From Albula goreensis (lineage: Eukaryota > Chordata > Actinopteri > Albuliformes > Albulidae): a DNA stretch of 64,000 nucleotides. Position 1 is the first letter of the stretch. Every line of letters begins with the position of its first letter. Positions 1 through 8,279 of this stretch are shown piece by piece. The stretch covers positions 1 through 64,000 of the forward strand of contig CM040764.1 in NCBI GenBank assembly GCA_022829145.1, written 5' to 3'. The notes below the pieces were generated by a model, which was not told the origin of the DNA, did no database searches, and saw only the letters and a program-made list of their open reading frames with translations. The position numbers and the translations under genes were made by a program.

Positions 1-828
1 TATCTAAGGCCTTCCCCCAGCTTATCTAAGGCCTGCCCCAGGAGAAGCAACTTAGGCCCTCCTAACTTTGATAGTTTTAGCATGAGCTTCAACTTTGATG
101 CCAATATTTAGTGGTAATGGCAACCATTTTATTGAGGAATAGACTGCCACCTTGTGTGTCTGGCAGTCAACTACACCCAAAGAAGACCGTGGTTCCAGTG
201 AGGAGATTGGCATTAAAACAAGAAAAAAAGGTCTTTCTTTCCAATTTCAGGTCAAACTGAGAGATTTCATGGTGATTTGCATATTTTTCCAACAGTAGGT
301 ATTTTGGGTGTTTGCCGGGGTTGTGGGGTGGTGGTGGTAATATTTAATTTAAAGGGCTATTTAGCTGGTAAACTAAGAAACGTAAAGTACCTGACACATA
401 AAAATGGGTAGCAATTTTAATTATAATCATTGCCTGGAGGCTGAAATAGCTTGGGTCAAATTGACCCCAAGTATAAAAGATGTTAGCAAATTTGAGGACA
501 ATACGAGGGTTATGCCCCCTCCAAGAGCGGACGGTTCAGCGTGAAATGTTAGCCAAAGTCCAGGTGAAACTGGGCGCCGGTGGTGGGTCTTTCTCCACCA
601 TCTTCCAATCATGGGCCTCCGGCCTAGCTCCACACCCAGAGCCGGGCCTGACGCTGTGGCCTTGGCCCATGCCAAGCTCCAGCCGAAAACCCAAACTCCA
701 AACTCCGGTCCTGTCTGGGTGAGCAGCTGCCCGCGGTTCTGGAGCCAAGGGCTGAGAACGAGGTATCGGGAGAGAGGCTTAAGGTTGGGAGTCCCTCAGT
801 AAAATGGAGGTCAGGCTTAAGCAGGAGT
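1..828 (+). repeat. GATA-motif module + solo piggyBac right end + spacer S (type 1)
   Basis: Three parts are visible. Positions 1-195 hold two direct copies of TTATCTAAGGCCT (antisense GATA cores) and a stretch shared with 3235-3420. About 212-513 is a piggyBac right end almost identical to the end of the element at 829-2507; it includes GGTCA-AAT-TGACC at 454-466 and ends GAGGACAATACGAGGG, but the closing TTAA has become TTAT (510-513). From 514 to 828 lies GC-rich spacer S with short hairpins such as CTTGGC-ccat-GCCAAG. Here S joins a segment around 709-790 that is also found at 3640-3720, instead of running into a 5S gene. No coding potential is supported. Confidence 0.75.
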
Positions 829-1028
829 TTAACCCTCCTATTGTCTTTGGGGTCCATGTGACCCCATTCAATGTTTCACGTTTCCAACTGGATTATTGAC
901 GTTTGTTTTGTTGCCTCATATTTCATGACTTTTCCTCATTTCATGGGGACAACTGGGTGAACGTAAACATGATGAACACGATGATTTGTTTTCAATGTCC
1001 TGTACACATTTTGTACACATCGGTGTCC

Positions 1029-1051
1029 CCTGGGGTCAATTTGACCCCAGG
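1029..1051. repeat. 23-bp perfect palindrome inside P1
   Basis: The arms CCTGGGGTCAA and TTGACCCCAGG surround one central base. It contains GGTCA-ATT-TGACC, the half-site arrangement of a nuclear-receptor (oestrogen-response-like) palindrome. Related palindromes lie at each piggyBac right end, so a transposase-binding or structural role is the simpler reading. Confidence 0.8.
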
Positions 1052-1166
1052 CTGTTCTGGCGGTATAAAACATAAGAAATATCAACATCTTTCACACGTT
1101 TCATTTGGCTGTTTTGGATGATATTGAAGCCACTAACATGCAATTTTATAATCTCCAAAAAACCTT

Positions 1167-1196
1167 CCCTCTGCTTTAGGGACCTAAAGCAGAGGG
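1167..1196. repeat. Perfect hairpin, 14-bp arms, 2-nt loop
   Basis: CCCTCTGCTTTAGG and CCTAAAGCAGAGGG are exact reverse complements around GA. The hairpin is kept in every complete piggyBac copy of the window. The copy near 58811 has TC in place of GA when read in element direction. Confidence 0.85.
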
Positions 1197-1290
1197 GGTG
1201 TTGCAAGATTTGAGGCACTACTGGGGCGCCAACTCCTAGTGCTCACATCCTCATGCGGGGAATTCGTCAGCAACTACAATGGGCTAGTTG

Positions 1291-1356
1291 TGTTACATTA
1301 CTTTCCAGTCATTTAGCTGAAACTTTTATTCAAAGCGACTTACAGTTGATTAGGCT
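1291..1356 (+). repeat. Teleost dispersed-repeat core inside P1
   Basis: The stretch with GTCATTTAGCTGAAACTT followed by TTATTCAAAGCGACTTACAG matches, from memory, a core seen very widely in teleost genomes (catttagc..a...ttttatccaaagcgacttaca). I cannot name its family with certainty. It supports a fish origin and suggests an older repeat captured inside the element's 5' region. Confidence 0.45.
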
Positions 1357-2507
1357 GACCAGGGGCCAACCCTCCCTTGGGAGCTATGCTATTTTTCACA
1401 AGCATTTACCGGGGCACCACAGATTGTTGCTGGAGCATGTGCCCCCGTGAGATCGGGTCTGGTGATGCCCCTGGCCCTAACCTATCGTAACCATACCTGT
1501 GGTAGTGTGAGAACCACTGATAGTTCACATGAAATGGGGGATGGGGAAATATAATTCCCACAAGAACGCTGATATTTCCTGCAATGTTTTTGTGTGGAAA
1601 TGTGGTTCCAGTGAGGAGATTGGCAGTTCACACAACAAAGGGGAGGAGCAAACACATGAAAGCTTGCACCGCAGCCTTCAAAACCATTTCTCTTGGTGCG
1701 CTGTGTGCTCTTGCTTTATGTTCTCTTTCAATTGAAAATGACCTCTAAGCAAAGGTTTTGTGCCAATGCAGTTTTGTCACAGCTCTTTGACAGTGAAAGT
1801 GACAGAGGAGAATGTGTCAGAGAGAGAGGATAGTGTTGAGGTGGACCCTGATTATGAGACATCCTCCTCTGATGAGAATGAGAGCCTTAGTATTGACCCT
1901 CTCGTTGTCTCTCAACCACCAGCAGACAAGTTACCTAACAAAAATGGAAAGTTAATATGGTCCCTCTCCCCACCTGAATGACAGGTTAGACTTAATGCTG
2001 CTAATGTCATCAAAATGGTTCCAGGCCCCAGCAGATACACTGTCAGCCATGTCTAAGACATAAAATCAGCATTTGAGCTCTTCTTAACACCAGAGAAGGA
2101 ACATAATACATGTTTCTCTCTTTAGTAAAAGATATTGTTTTTCTTTTCAAATGATATAAATGACAAAAAAAAAAAAAAATTGTACTTAGAAATAATATAA
2201 AGCCATTCAAACAACAAAAAAAAGGTCCTTCTTTCCAAGTTCAGGTCAAACTGAGAGATTTTATGGTGATTTGCATATTTCTCCAACAGTAGGTATTTTG
2301 GGTGTTTGCCGGTGTTGGGGGGTGGTGGTGGTAATATTTAATGTAAAGGGCTATTTAGGTAGTAAACTGAGAAACGTAAAGTACCTGGCACATAAAAATG
2401 GGTAGCAATTTTAATTATAATCATTGCCTGGAGGTTGAAATAGCTTGGGTCAAATTGACCCCAAGTATAAAAGATGTTAGCAAATCTGAGGACTATGCGA
2501 GGGTTAA

Positions 2508-2822
2508 GCCCCCACCAAGAGCGGGCGGACCATGCCAAGCTTCAGCGTGAAATGTGAGCCACAGTCCAGGTGAAACTGGGAGCCGGTGGTGGATCTTTCT
2601 CCACCACCTTCAAATCATGGGCCTCCGGCCTAGCTCCACACCTAGAGCCGGGCCTGACGCTGTGGCCTTGGCCCATGCCAAGCTCCAGCCGAAAACCCAA
2701 ACTCCAAACGTGAGCCTGGGCTCCGCATTTTGGACGAAAAAAATAATAAAAACGCTCCGGCGGCACAATCGCAGAAGAAAGCGGATGACAACCATGAGGC
2801 AACCGTTTGAGAGGGGCAGCTC
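2508..2822 (+). repeat. Spacer S (type 2) and 5S upstream region
   Basis: GC-rich spacer S follows the TTAA directly. It contains the hairpin GGTGGTGGA-tctttc-TCCACCACC near 2585 and CTTGGC-ccat-GCCAAG near 2668. An A-rich stretch (2738-2755) separates it from the 5S upstream sequence CTCCGGCGGCACAATCGCAG...AGAGGGGCAGC. The same upstream sequence, about 85% alike by eye, precedes every truncated 5S/LINE module. No TATA-like box is visible about 30 bp before the 5S start. Not coding. Confidence 0.7.
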
Positions 2823-2940
2823 GCTTACGGCCACACCACGCTGAACACGCCCGATCTCGTCTGATCTCGGAAGCCAAGCAGCGTCGGGCCTGGTTAGTAC
2901 TTGGATGGGTGACCGCCTGGGAATACCAGGTGCTGTAAGC
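2823..2940 (+). rRNA. 5S ribosomal RNA gene, copy 1
   Basis: The 118 bp from GCTTACGGCC to GGTGCTGTAAGC match vertebrate 5S rRNA end to end (mature RNA ~120 nt, so the 3' end probably runs 1-3 nt further). 5S rRNA is transcribed by RNA polymerase III from internal elements and joins the large ribosomal subunit. Box A is at about 2872-2886, the intermediate element at 2889-2894 and box C at 2902-2919. Compared with the usual vertebrate sequence it has C18 to G and G60 to C, which re-pair helix II, plus T53 to C and A88 to T. T5 (2942-2946) and T6 (2948-2953) runs follow as a Pol III terminator. Sequence shows an intact gene; activity is inferred. Confidence 0.93.
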
Positions 2941-2953
2941 ATTTTTGTTTTTT
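2941..2953 (+). terminator. RNA polymerase III terminator of 5S copy 1
   Basis: ATTTTTGTTTTTT immediately follows the 5S 3' end: a T5 run and a back-up T6 run on the coding strand. The same pair follows all six 5S copies. Confidence 0.8.
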
Positions 2954-3727
2954 CCTACCCCCACAATCGAGTGGTAGAAATGGCTCCAACCTGGGCCCAA
3001 TGGCTGGGGGCCCCTCGTCACACTTTTTTTTAATATCCTCAAGCCTTCGGTGCTTCAGTACCTGAACGAAATCAAAATCCACCAAGCCCGATGCAAAAAG
3101 GTTTATTGTGTATTATCTGAGCACGATACGCCACACCAGCCGGGCTGGTCCGCACAGAGGTAAAAGAGACCACTTTGGCACTCCAACAGTCACTCTGAGG
3201 ACTTCGCTTACGCTCTTCCTTTTTATTCTTTTTCTTATCTAAGGCCTTCCCCAGCTTATCTAAGGCCTGCCCCAGGAGAAGCAACTTAGGCCCTCCTAAC
3301 TTTCTTATTTTTAGCATGAGCTTAAACTTTGACGCAAATATTTAGTGGTAATGGCAACCATTTTATTGAGGAATAGACTGCCACCTTGTGTGTCTGGCAG
3401 TGAACTACACACCTAAAGTAGACCGACCTCTTCCAGGCTACTGCATCCAGGTTTTGTCTGCATTATTATATCTACGCTTACATTTTGTCAGTATGAAAAT
3501 GCGCAAGGCTGTAAGTATGTCTGTCAACGCTGTGTCAGTTGAAAGATAGGTCTGATCCCACAAATTACACTTCACCAACCGTCCGTATGAGCAGTTGTCT
3601 TTGCCCCGCTTGGGTGACCGGTGCTCTCCCGGTCCTGTCTGGGTGACCAGTTGCTCGCGGTTCTGGAGCCAAGGGCTGAGAACGAGGTATTGGGAGAGAG
3701 GCTTAAGTTTGGGAGCCCCACGGTAAA
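2954..3727 (+). repeat. 5S 3' flank, LTR-like antisense segment and second GATA-motif module
   Basis: No gene is supported. On the minus strand about 3300-2970 reads like a retroelement LTR 3' part: an A-rich stretch, AATAAA (about 3102-3107), then a segment resembling R/U5 that ends in an A run and GTGTGACGAGG. This is a weak resemblance only. From 3235 the TTATCTAAGGCCT pair and about 185 bp of the module at 1-186 recur. The block at 3540-3727 has two near copies of GGGTGACCxGT and the GGTTCTGGAGCCAAGGGCTG segment shared with 735-760. This copy has an extra AC in CTACACACCTAAAG (about 3408). Confidence 0.55.
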
Positions 3728-4268
3728 ATGGAGGTAAGGCTTAATGCTGCTAATGTCATCAAGATGGTTCCAGGCCCCAGCAGATACACTGTCAGCCATG
3801 GCCAAGACATAAAATCTGCATTTGAGCTCTTTAACACCATCAATCGAAAATGATATACTTGAGAGCCCGAACATAATACATTGTTCTGTCTGTGATAAAA
3901 GATATTGTTTTTCTTTCCAAATGATATAAATGACATAAGATGTGTACTTAGAAATAATATAAAGCTACTAAAACAAGAAAGAAAGGTCTTTCTTTCCAAT
4001 TTAAGGTCAAACTGAGAGATTCTATGGTGATTTGCATATTTCTCCAACAGTAGGTATTTTGGGTGTTTGCCGGGGTTTGGGGGTGGTGGTGGTAATATTT
4101 AATTTAAAGGGCTATTTAGCTGGTAAACTAAGAAACGTAAGGTACCTGACACATAAGAATGGGTGGCAATTTTAATTACAATCATTGCCTGGAGGCTGAA
4201 ATAGCTTGGGTCAAACTGACCCCAAGGATAAAAGATGTTAGCAAATTAGAGGACAATACAAGGGTTAA
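3728..4268 (+). mobile_element. piggyBac remnant: transposase DDE-domain start and right end
   Basis: The reading frame begins MEVRLNAANVIKMVPGPSRY and leads into a SAFELF(LTPSIEND) stretch, typical of the start of the piggyBac transposase domain. In this copy the frame breaks near 3830, where CTCTTTAAC replaces CTCTTCTTAAC. The other units keep a 67-codon frame here. It then runs through a 3' region to GAGGACAATACAAGGG and TTAA at 4265-4268. The left end and catalytic residues are missing. It differs from P1: P1 has stops where this copy codes R and Q, so it comes from a separate, less decayed parent. Confidence 0.75.
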
Positions 4269-4604
4269 GCCCCCACCAAGAGCGGTCGGCCCATGCCAAG
4301 CTTCAGCAGAAAACCCAAACTCCAAAGGTGAGCCTGGGCTCCGCATTGTCGGACGGAAAAAAAAAAAAAAAAAAACACGCACAAAAGCGTCACAATAGCA
4401 GTAGAAAGCGGATGACAACCATGAGGCGACCGATTGAGAGGGCAGCTTTCGCCCACGGCCACACCACGCTGAACGGGCCCGATTGTGACGTCACAGGTGT
4501 GAGATTGTGGCTGCAGAGGTGGGAGAGAGGCTCCCACAGTGTTTGTTTCGTTTATCTTTTCATTGTTTATTGTACAAGCCTGTTACTTTTGTAGTGCTTC
4601 TTTT

Positions 4605-4638
<34 letters not shown>

Positions 4639-4706
4639 TTCTTCCCTCCCCTGAGCAGTTTATCTGCCAAGGGGTAGATTTTTCGTGCGTTTTATAATTA
4701 ACGGGA
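4269..4706 (+). promoter_or_regulatory. Leader of zinc-knuckle module a: short spacer S, 5S upstream DNA, 5S nt 1-33 relic, CRE palindrome
   Basis: A shortened spacer S, an A run (about 4357-4375) and 5S upstream DNA lead into 4451-4483. Those bases match nt 1-33 of the local 5S gene with four differences and carry its G18. 5S identity stops at GAT, and TGTGACGTCACA (4484-4495), a perfect palindrome with the CRE/ATF core TGACGTCA, begins at once. A hairpin GTGGGAG-agagg-CTCCCAC lies at 4519-4537, then a long T tract (about 4608-4635) and TTAATTAA-like DNA before the ATG at 4707. 5S boxes A, IE and C are absent, so this is not a 5S gene or a 5S-derived SINE. I read it as a LINE 5' UTR starting inside a 5S target site. 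Confidence 0.6.
4484..4495. promoter_or_regulatory. CRE/ATF-type palindrome TGTGACGTCACA
   Basis: A full 12-bp palindrome containing the CREB/ATF consensus TGACGTCA. It stands exactly where 5S identity ends and about 210 bp before the zinc-knuckle ATG. It is unbroken in all 22 sequenced copies of the leader in this window. Use by CREB/ATF is inferred from the motif alone. Confidence 0.6.
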
Positions 4707-5750
4707 ATGGATTTCTACATGAATGACTCAGTACCGGCAATTGGACAAATAGCTATGGATACGGATTTGAAACAAACGGCGAGTTGTGGGTTTTCTGATC
4801 GATAGTCTGAACATGGACTTCGAGTTTTGGATCATGGTGAAAGTTGTAGTAATACAGGTGTTAATGTGGTTTTTGAACATGGCATGTATTCAAGGAAAAG
4901 AGTTTTGAATGGCGAACGGATTGATGACGCTGAGAAGGACTGCGGGGCTGGGTTGGAATTGACGGCTGGAGAGGAATTCTCTCGCCAGCTTACTGCTGAA
5001 CAAAGAGAAGAAGCTGGGGGTTTGGTTAATGGTGTTGGCTCGAGCGTTTTGGACAACAAAAGTAGATATGACATGCGGATGCTGAAGTTGGGGGAGACAA
5101 AGGCTAGCGGAGAAATAACGGCAGGGAGCTAGATTTCAGAGAGATTTTTCCGAAGACGCTCCGCTTATTCTGCAATTGAATGATTTACAGGGGATAACTG
5201 CAATGGACGTGATAACGATGGTTGATGCCAAGCTGGGCAGAGGGAAACTGATCGGGGTAAGAAGCCGGCCCAGCAATACATTTGAGTTAACTTTGGAGAA
5301 GGAGTGCAAGTGAAGGGTCATGTTTGTGAGGTGCGCAGACCGTGTGCTACGGAGGTTATGCTCTCCCCTTTGAACCTGCCGAAATACATAGAGGACTCTG
5401 TGATTTTGGACACGTTGGAAAGGTGGAGTGTGACTCGATTCTACCTCTCCGCAGGCTTTTTTTTTTTTTTTTACCTGGGCACCGCAGTGGCGGATGGCAC
5501 CCAGTTTCTCAGCGTCAAATTCCCGCAAGAGATTGCTTCGTAGCCACACAGCGTGCGTTTTGATACGGGAGATGGACCACTGTATTTTCGGGTCATGCAT
5601 GACAGGCAGGTGAAGATCTGCCGTTTGTGCATGAGCCCGGTTCATGTGATTCGAGTTTGCCCGCAGTCTGTCTGCCGTGAGTGCTTGGAAAAGGGGCATC
5701 ACGCGAAGGAGTGTCAAGCAGCGCACTGTAACACCATCAATCGAAAATGA
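4707..5750 (+). pseudogene. LINE ORF1-like zinc-knuckle pseudogene, module a of unit 1
   Basis: The frame opens MDFYMNDS at 4707, is stopped by TAG at 4803, and continues as an acidic, E/K-rich N-terminal region. An RRM-like middle follows (...LILQLNDLQGITAMDVITMV, then ...EVMLSPLNLPKYIEDSVI). The C-terminus has two perfect CX2CX4HX4C zinc knuckles (CRLCMSPVHVIRVC and CRECLEKGHHAKEC, about 5619-5715). This architecture matches ZCCHC3-like proteins and ORF1 of Tx1-group LINEs, which bind element RNA. Breaks: several frameshifts, a deletion after EKE (about 5300), a T16 tract inside the ORF (5457-5472) and TAG at 5541. The last residues (NTINRK) are read from piggyBac DNA. No product is expected. 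Confidence 0.7.
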
Positions 5751-5862
5751 TATACTTGAGAGCCCGAACATAATGCATGTTTCTCTCTTTGATAAAAGAT
5801 ATTGTTTTTCTTTCCAAATAATATACATGACAAAAAAAAATGTACTTAGAAATAATATAAAA
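5730..5862 (+). mobile_element. piggyBac transposase fragment fused to the zinc-knuckle ORF
   Basis: From TAACACCATCAATCG the DNA is the same as inside the piggyBac remnant at about 3831-3955, in another frame (TPSIENDILESPN...). It ends near AATAATATAAA, where 5S upstream DNA of the next module begins. The join to the knuckle ORF lies within TAACACCATC. The same chimera follows every full-length module. Confidence 0.75.
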
Positions 5863-6181
5863 TCGCTCCGGCGTCACAATAGCAGTAGAAAGCGGATGAC
5901 AACCATGAGGCGACCGATTGAGAGGGCAGCTTTCGCGCCACGGCCACACCACGCTGAACGGGCCCGATTGTGACGTCACAGGTGTGAGGCTGCTGCAGAG
6001 GTGGGAGAGAGGCTCCCACAGTGTTTGTTTCGGTTATCTTTTCATTGTTTATGGTAGTAGTCTGTTACTCTTGTAGTGCTTCTTTTGTTTTTTTTTTTTT
6101 TTTTTTTTTTTTGCTCTTTTCCTCCCCTGAGCAGTTTATCTGCCAAGGGGTAGATTTTTCGTGCGTTTTTAATTAACGGGA
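5863..6181 (+). promoter_or_regulatory. Leader of zinc-knuckle module b, unit 1
   Basis: 5S upstream DNA, 5S relic (about 5936-5968), CRE-type palindrome at 5969-5980, GTGGGAG hairpin, T tract, then the ATG at 6182. In this copy the GGCTGTGGCTGCAG stretch has lost four bases (GGCTGCTGCAG). Confidence 0.6.
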
Positions 6182-7209
6182 ATGGATTTCAACATGAATG
6201 ACTCAGGACCGGCAATTCGACAAATAGATATGGATACTGAAACAAATGGCGAGTTCTGGGTTTTCTGATCGACTGTCTGAACATCGACTTCCAGTTTTGG
6301 ATCATGGTGAAAGTTGTAGTAATACAGCTGTTAATGTGGTTTTTGAACATGGCATGTATTCAAGGAAAAGAGTTTTGAATGAACGGATTGATGACGCTGA
6401 GAAGGACTGCGGGGCTGGGTTGGAATTGACGGCTGGAGAGGAATTCTCTCGCCAGCTTACTGCTGAACAAAGAGAAGAAGCTGGGGGTTTGGTTAATGGT
6501 GTTGGCTCGAGCGTTTTGGACAACAAAAGTAGATATGACATGCGGATGCTGAAGTTGGGGAGACAAAGGCTAGCGGAGAAATAACGGCAGGGAGCTAGAT
6601 TTCAGAGAGATTTTTCCGAAGACGCTCCGCTTATTCTGCAATTGAATGATTTACAGGGGATAACTGCAATGGACGTGATAACGATGGTTGATGCCAAGCT
6701 GGGCAGAGGGAAACTGATCGGGTTAAGAAGCCGGCCCAAGCAAACATTTGAGTTAACTTTGGAGAAGGAGTGCAAGTGAAGGGTCATGTTGTGAGGTGCG
6801 CAGACTGTGTGCTACGGAGGTTATGCTCTCCTTTTTGAACCTGCCGAAATACATAGAGGACTCTGTGATTTTGGACAAGTTGGAAAGGTGGAGTGTGACT
6901 CGATTCTACCTCTCCGCAGGCTTTTTTTTTTACCTGGGCACCGCAGTGGCGGATGGCACCCAGTTTCTCAGCGTCAAATTCCCGCAAGAGATTGCTTCGT
7001 CGCCACACAGCGTGCGTTTTGATACGGGAGATGGACCACTGTATTTTCGGGTCATGCATGACAGGCAGGTGAAGATCTGCCGTTTGTGCATGAGCCCGGT
7101 TCATGTGATTCGAGTTTGCCCGCAGTCTGTCTGCCGTGAGTGCTTGGAAAAGGGGCATCACGCGAAGGAGTGTCAAGCAGCGCGCTGTAACACCATCAAT
7201 CGAAAATGA
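6182..7209 (+). pseudogene. LINE ORF1-like zinc-knuckle pseudogene, module b of unit 1
   Basis: Type b start (MDFNMNDS) with GAGTTCTGGGTTTTCTGA giving an early stop. A 3-nt in-frame loss sits near 6379 (TTGAATGAACGG). The N-terminal frame ends at AEK-TAA near 6584. The RRM-like and double-knuckle C-terminus is open from about 6796 to 7209: a missing C in GTGACTCGATTC is offset by the length of the T10 tract. The end is again read from piggyBac sequence. Confidence 0.7.
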
Positions 7210-7656
7210 TATACTTGAGAGCCCGAACATAATGCATGTTTCTCTCTTTGATAAAAGATATTGTTTTTCTTTCCAAACGATAGAAATGACAAAAAAAAAA
7301 AAAAAATTACTTAGAAATAATATAAAATCGCTCCGGCGTCACAATAGCAGAAAGCGGATGACAACCATGAGGCGACGATTGAGAGGGCAGCTTTCGCCCA
7401 CGGCCACACCACGCTGAACGGGCCCGATTGTGACGTCACAGGTGTGAGGCTGTGGCTGCAGAGGTGGGAGAGAGGCTCCCACAGTGTTTGTTTTCGGTTA
7501 TCTTTTCATTGTTTATGGTAGTAGTCTGTTACTCTTGTAGTGCTTCTTTTGTTTTTTTTTTTTTTTTTTTTTTTTTTTGTTTTTGCTCTTTTCCTCCCCT
7601 GAGCAGTTTATCTGCCAAGGGGTAGATTTTTCGTGCGTTTTTTTTAATTAACGGGA
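7210..7656 (+). promoter_or_regulatory. piggyBac fragment and leader of truncated module c, unit 1
   Basis: About 110 bp of piggyBac fragment and an A run are followed by 5S upstream DNA, the 5S relic (7396-7428), the CRE-type palindrome (7429-7440), the hairpin and a T tract, up to the ATG at 7657. CGACGATTGAG replaces CGACCGATTGAG (one base lost). Confidence 0.6.
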
Positions 7657-8279
7657 ATGGATTTCAACATGAATGACTCAGGACCGGCAATTCGACAAAT
7701 AGATATGGATACTGAAACAAATGGCGAGTTCTGGGTTTTCTGATCGACTGTCTGAACATCGACTTCCAGTTTTGGATCATGGTGAAAGTTGTAGTAATAC
7801 AGGTGTTAATGTGGTTTTTGAACATGGCATGTATTCAAGGAAAAGAGTTTTGAATGGCGAACGGATTGATGACGCTGAGAAGGACTGCGGGGCTGTGTTG
7901 GAATTGACGGCTGGAGAGGAATTCTCTCGCCAGCTTACTGCTGAACAAAGAGAAGAAGCTGGGGGTTTGGTTAATGGTGTTGGCTCGAGCGTTTTGGACA
8001 ACAAAAGTAGATATGACATGCGGATGCTGAAGTTGGGGAGACAAAGGCTAGCGGAGAAATAACGGCAGGGAGCTAGATTTCAGAGAGATTTTTCGAAGAC
8101 GCTCCGCTTATTCTGCAATTGAATGATTTACAGGGGATAACTGCAATGGACGTGATAACGATGGTTGATGCCAAGCTGGGCAGAGGGAAACTGATCGGTA
8201 AGAAGCCAGCCCAACAACGGATTTGAGTTAACTTTGGAGAAGGAGGATTACTGCCAGCTCATCTTGGACGGAATTTTAG
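7657..8279 (+). pseudogene. Truncated zinc-knuckle pseudogene, module c of unit 1
   Basis: The N-terminal half matches modules a and b, with the same early stop and GGGCTGTGTTGG (G to V) as a private change. After EKE it continues into DYCQLILDG and TAG at 8277-8279. Modules a and b lack exactly this stretch. It then breaks into piggyBac right-end DNA, so the RRM-like end and both zinc knuckles are missing. Confidence 0.7.

Larger units (their letters stand above)
829..2507 (+). mobile_element. piggyBac-like element P1, non-autonomous, TTAA-flanked
   Basis: TTAA occurs at 829-832 and 2504-2507. Inside are imperfect terminal inverted repeats, CCCTCCTATTGTCTTT on the left against CCCTCGCATAGTCCTC (reverse complement) on the right. 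GGGGTC/GACCCC palindromes sit near both ends, which is the piggyBac (PGBD) arrangement. The 5' region (833-1737) has a 23-bp palindrome at 1029-1051 and a hairpin at 1167-1196. A transposase N-terminus starts at the ATG at 1738 (MTSKQRFCANAV...), and shifts frame in a GA run near 1822. An acidic second-frame stretch ends at PPE-stop near 1981. Remnants of the start of the DDE domain follow, with a further stop. The catalytic domain is absent, so the element cannot make transposase. Confidence 0.8.

Noticed and set aside
1..60. TTATCTAAGGCCT pair as a GATA-factor regulatory site
   Set aside because: The motif is short and common, and nothing nearby is a working gene. I note the direct repeat only.
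514..828. Coding frames of 60-100 codons in spacer S on both strands
   Set aside because: They lack known domains, overlap on both strands, and arise because GC-rich DNA has few stops.
2600..2700. An snRNA or tRNA gene in spacer S
   Set aside because: There are small hairpins but no tRNA A/B boxes, Sm site or snRNA signature that I can recognise.
4451..4495. A 5S-derived SINE (SINE3 type)
   Set aside because: Only nt 1-33 are present. Boxes A, IE and C are absent, and no SINE tail follows; a long protein-coding remnant follows instead.
5455..5475. Programmed frameshifting at the T tract
   Set aside because: Tract length varies widely and the ORF has other stops in nearly all copies, so slippage or read error explains it.
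6796..7209. A host ZCCHC3-like gene
   Set aside because: It occurs in about 20 broken tandem copies, without introns, with piggyBac-derived ends. It fits a retroelement ORF1 remnant better.
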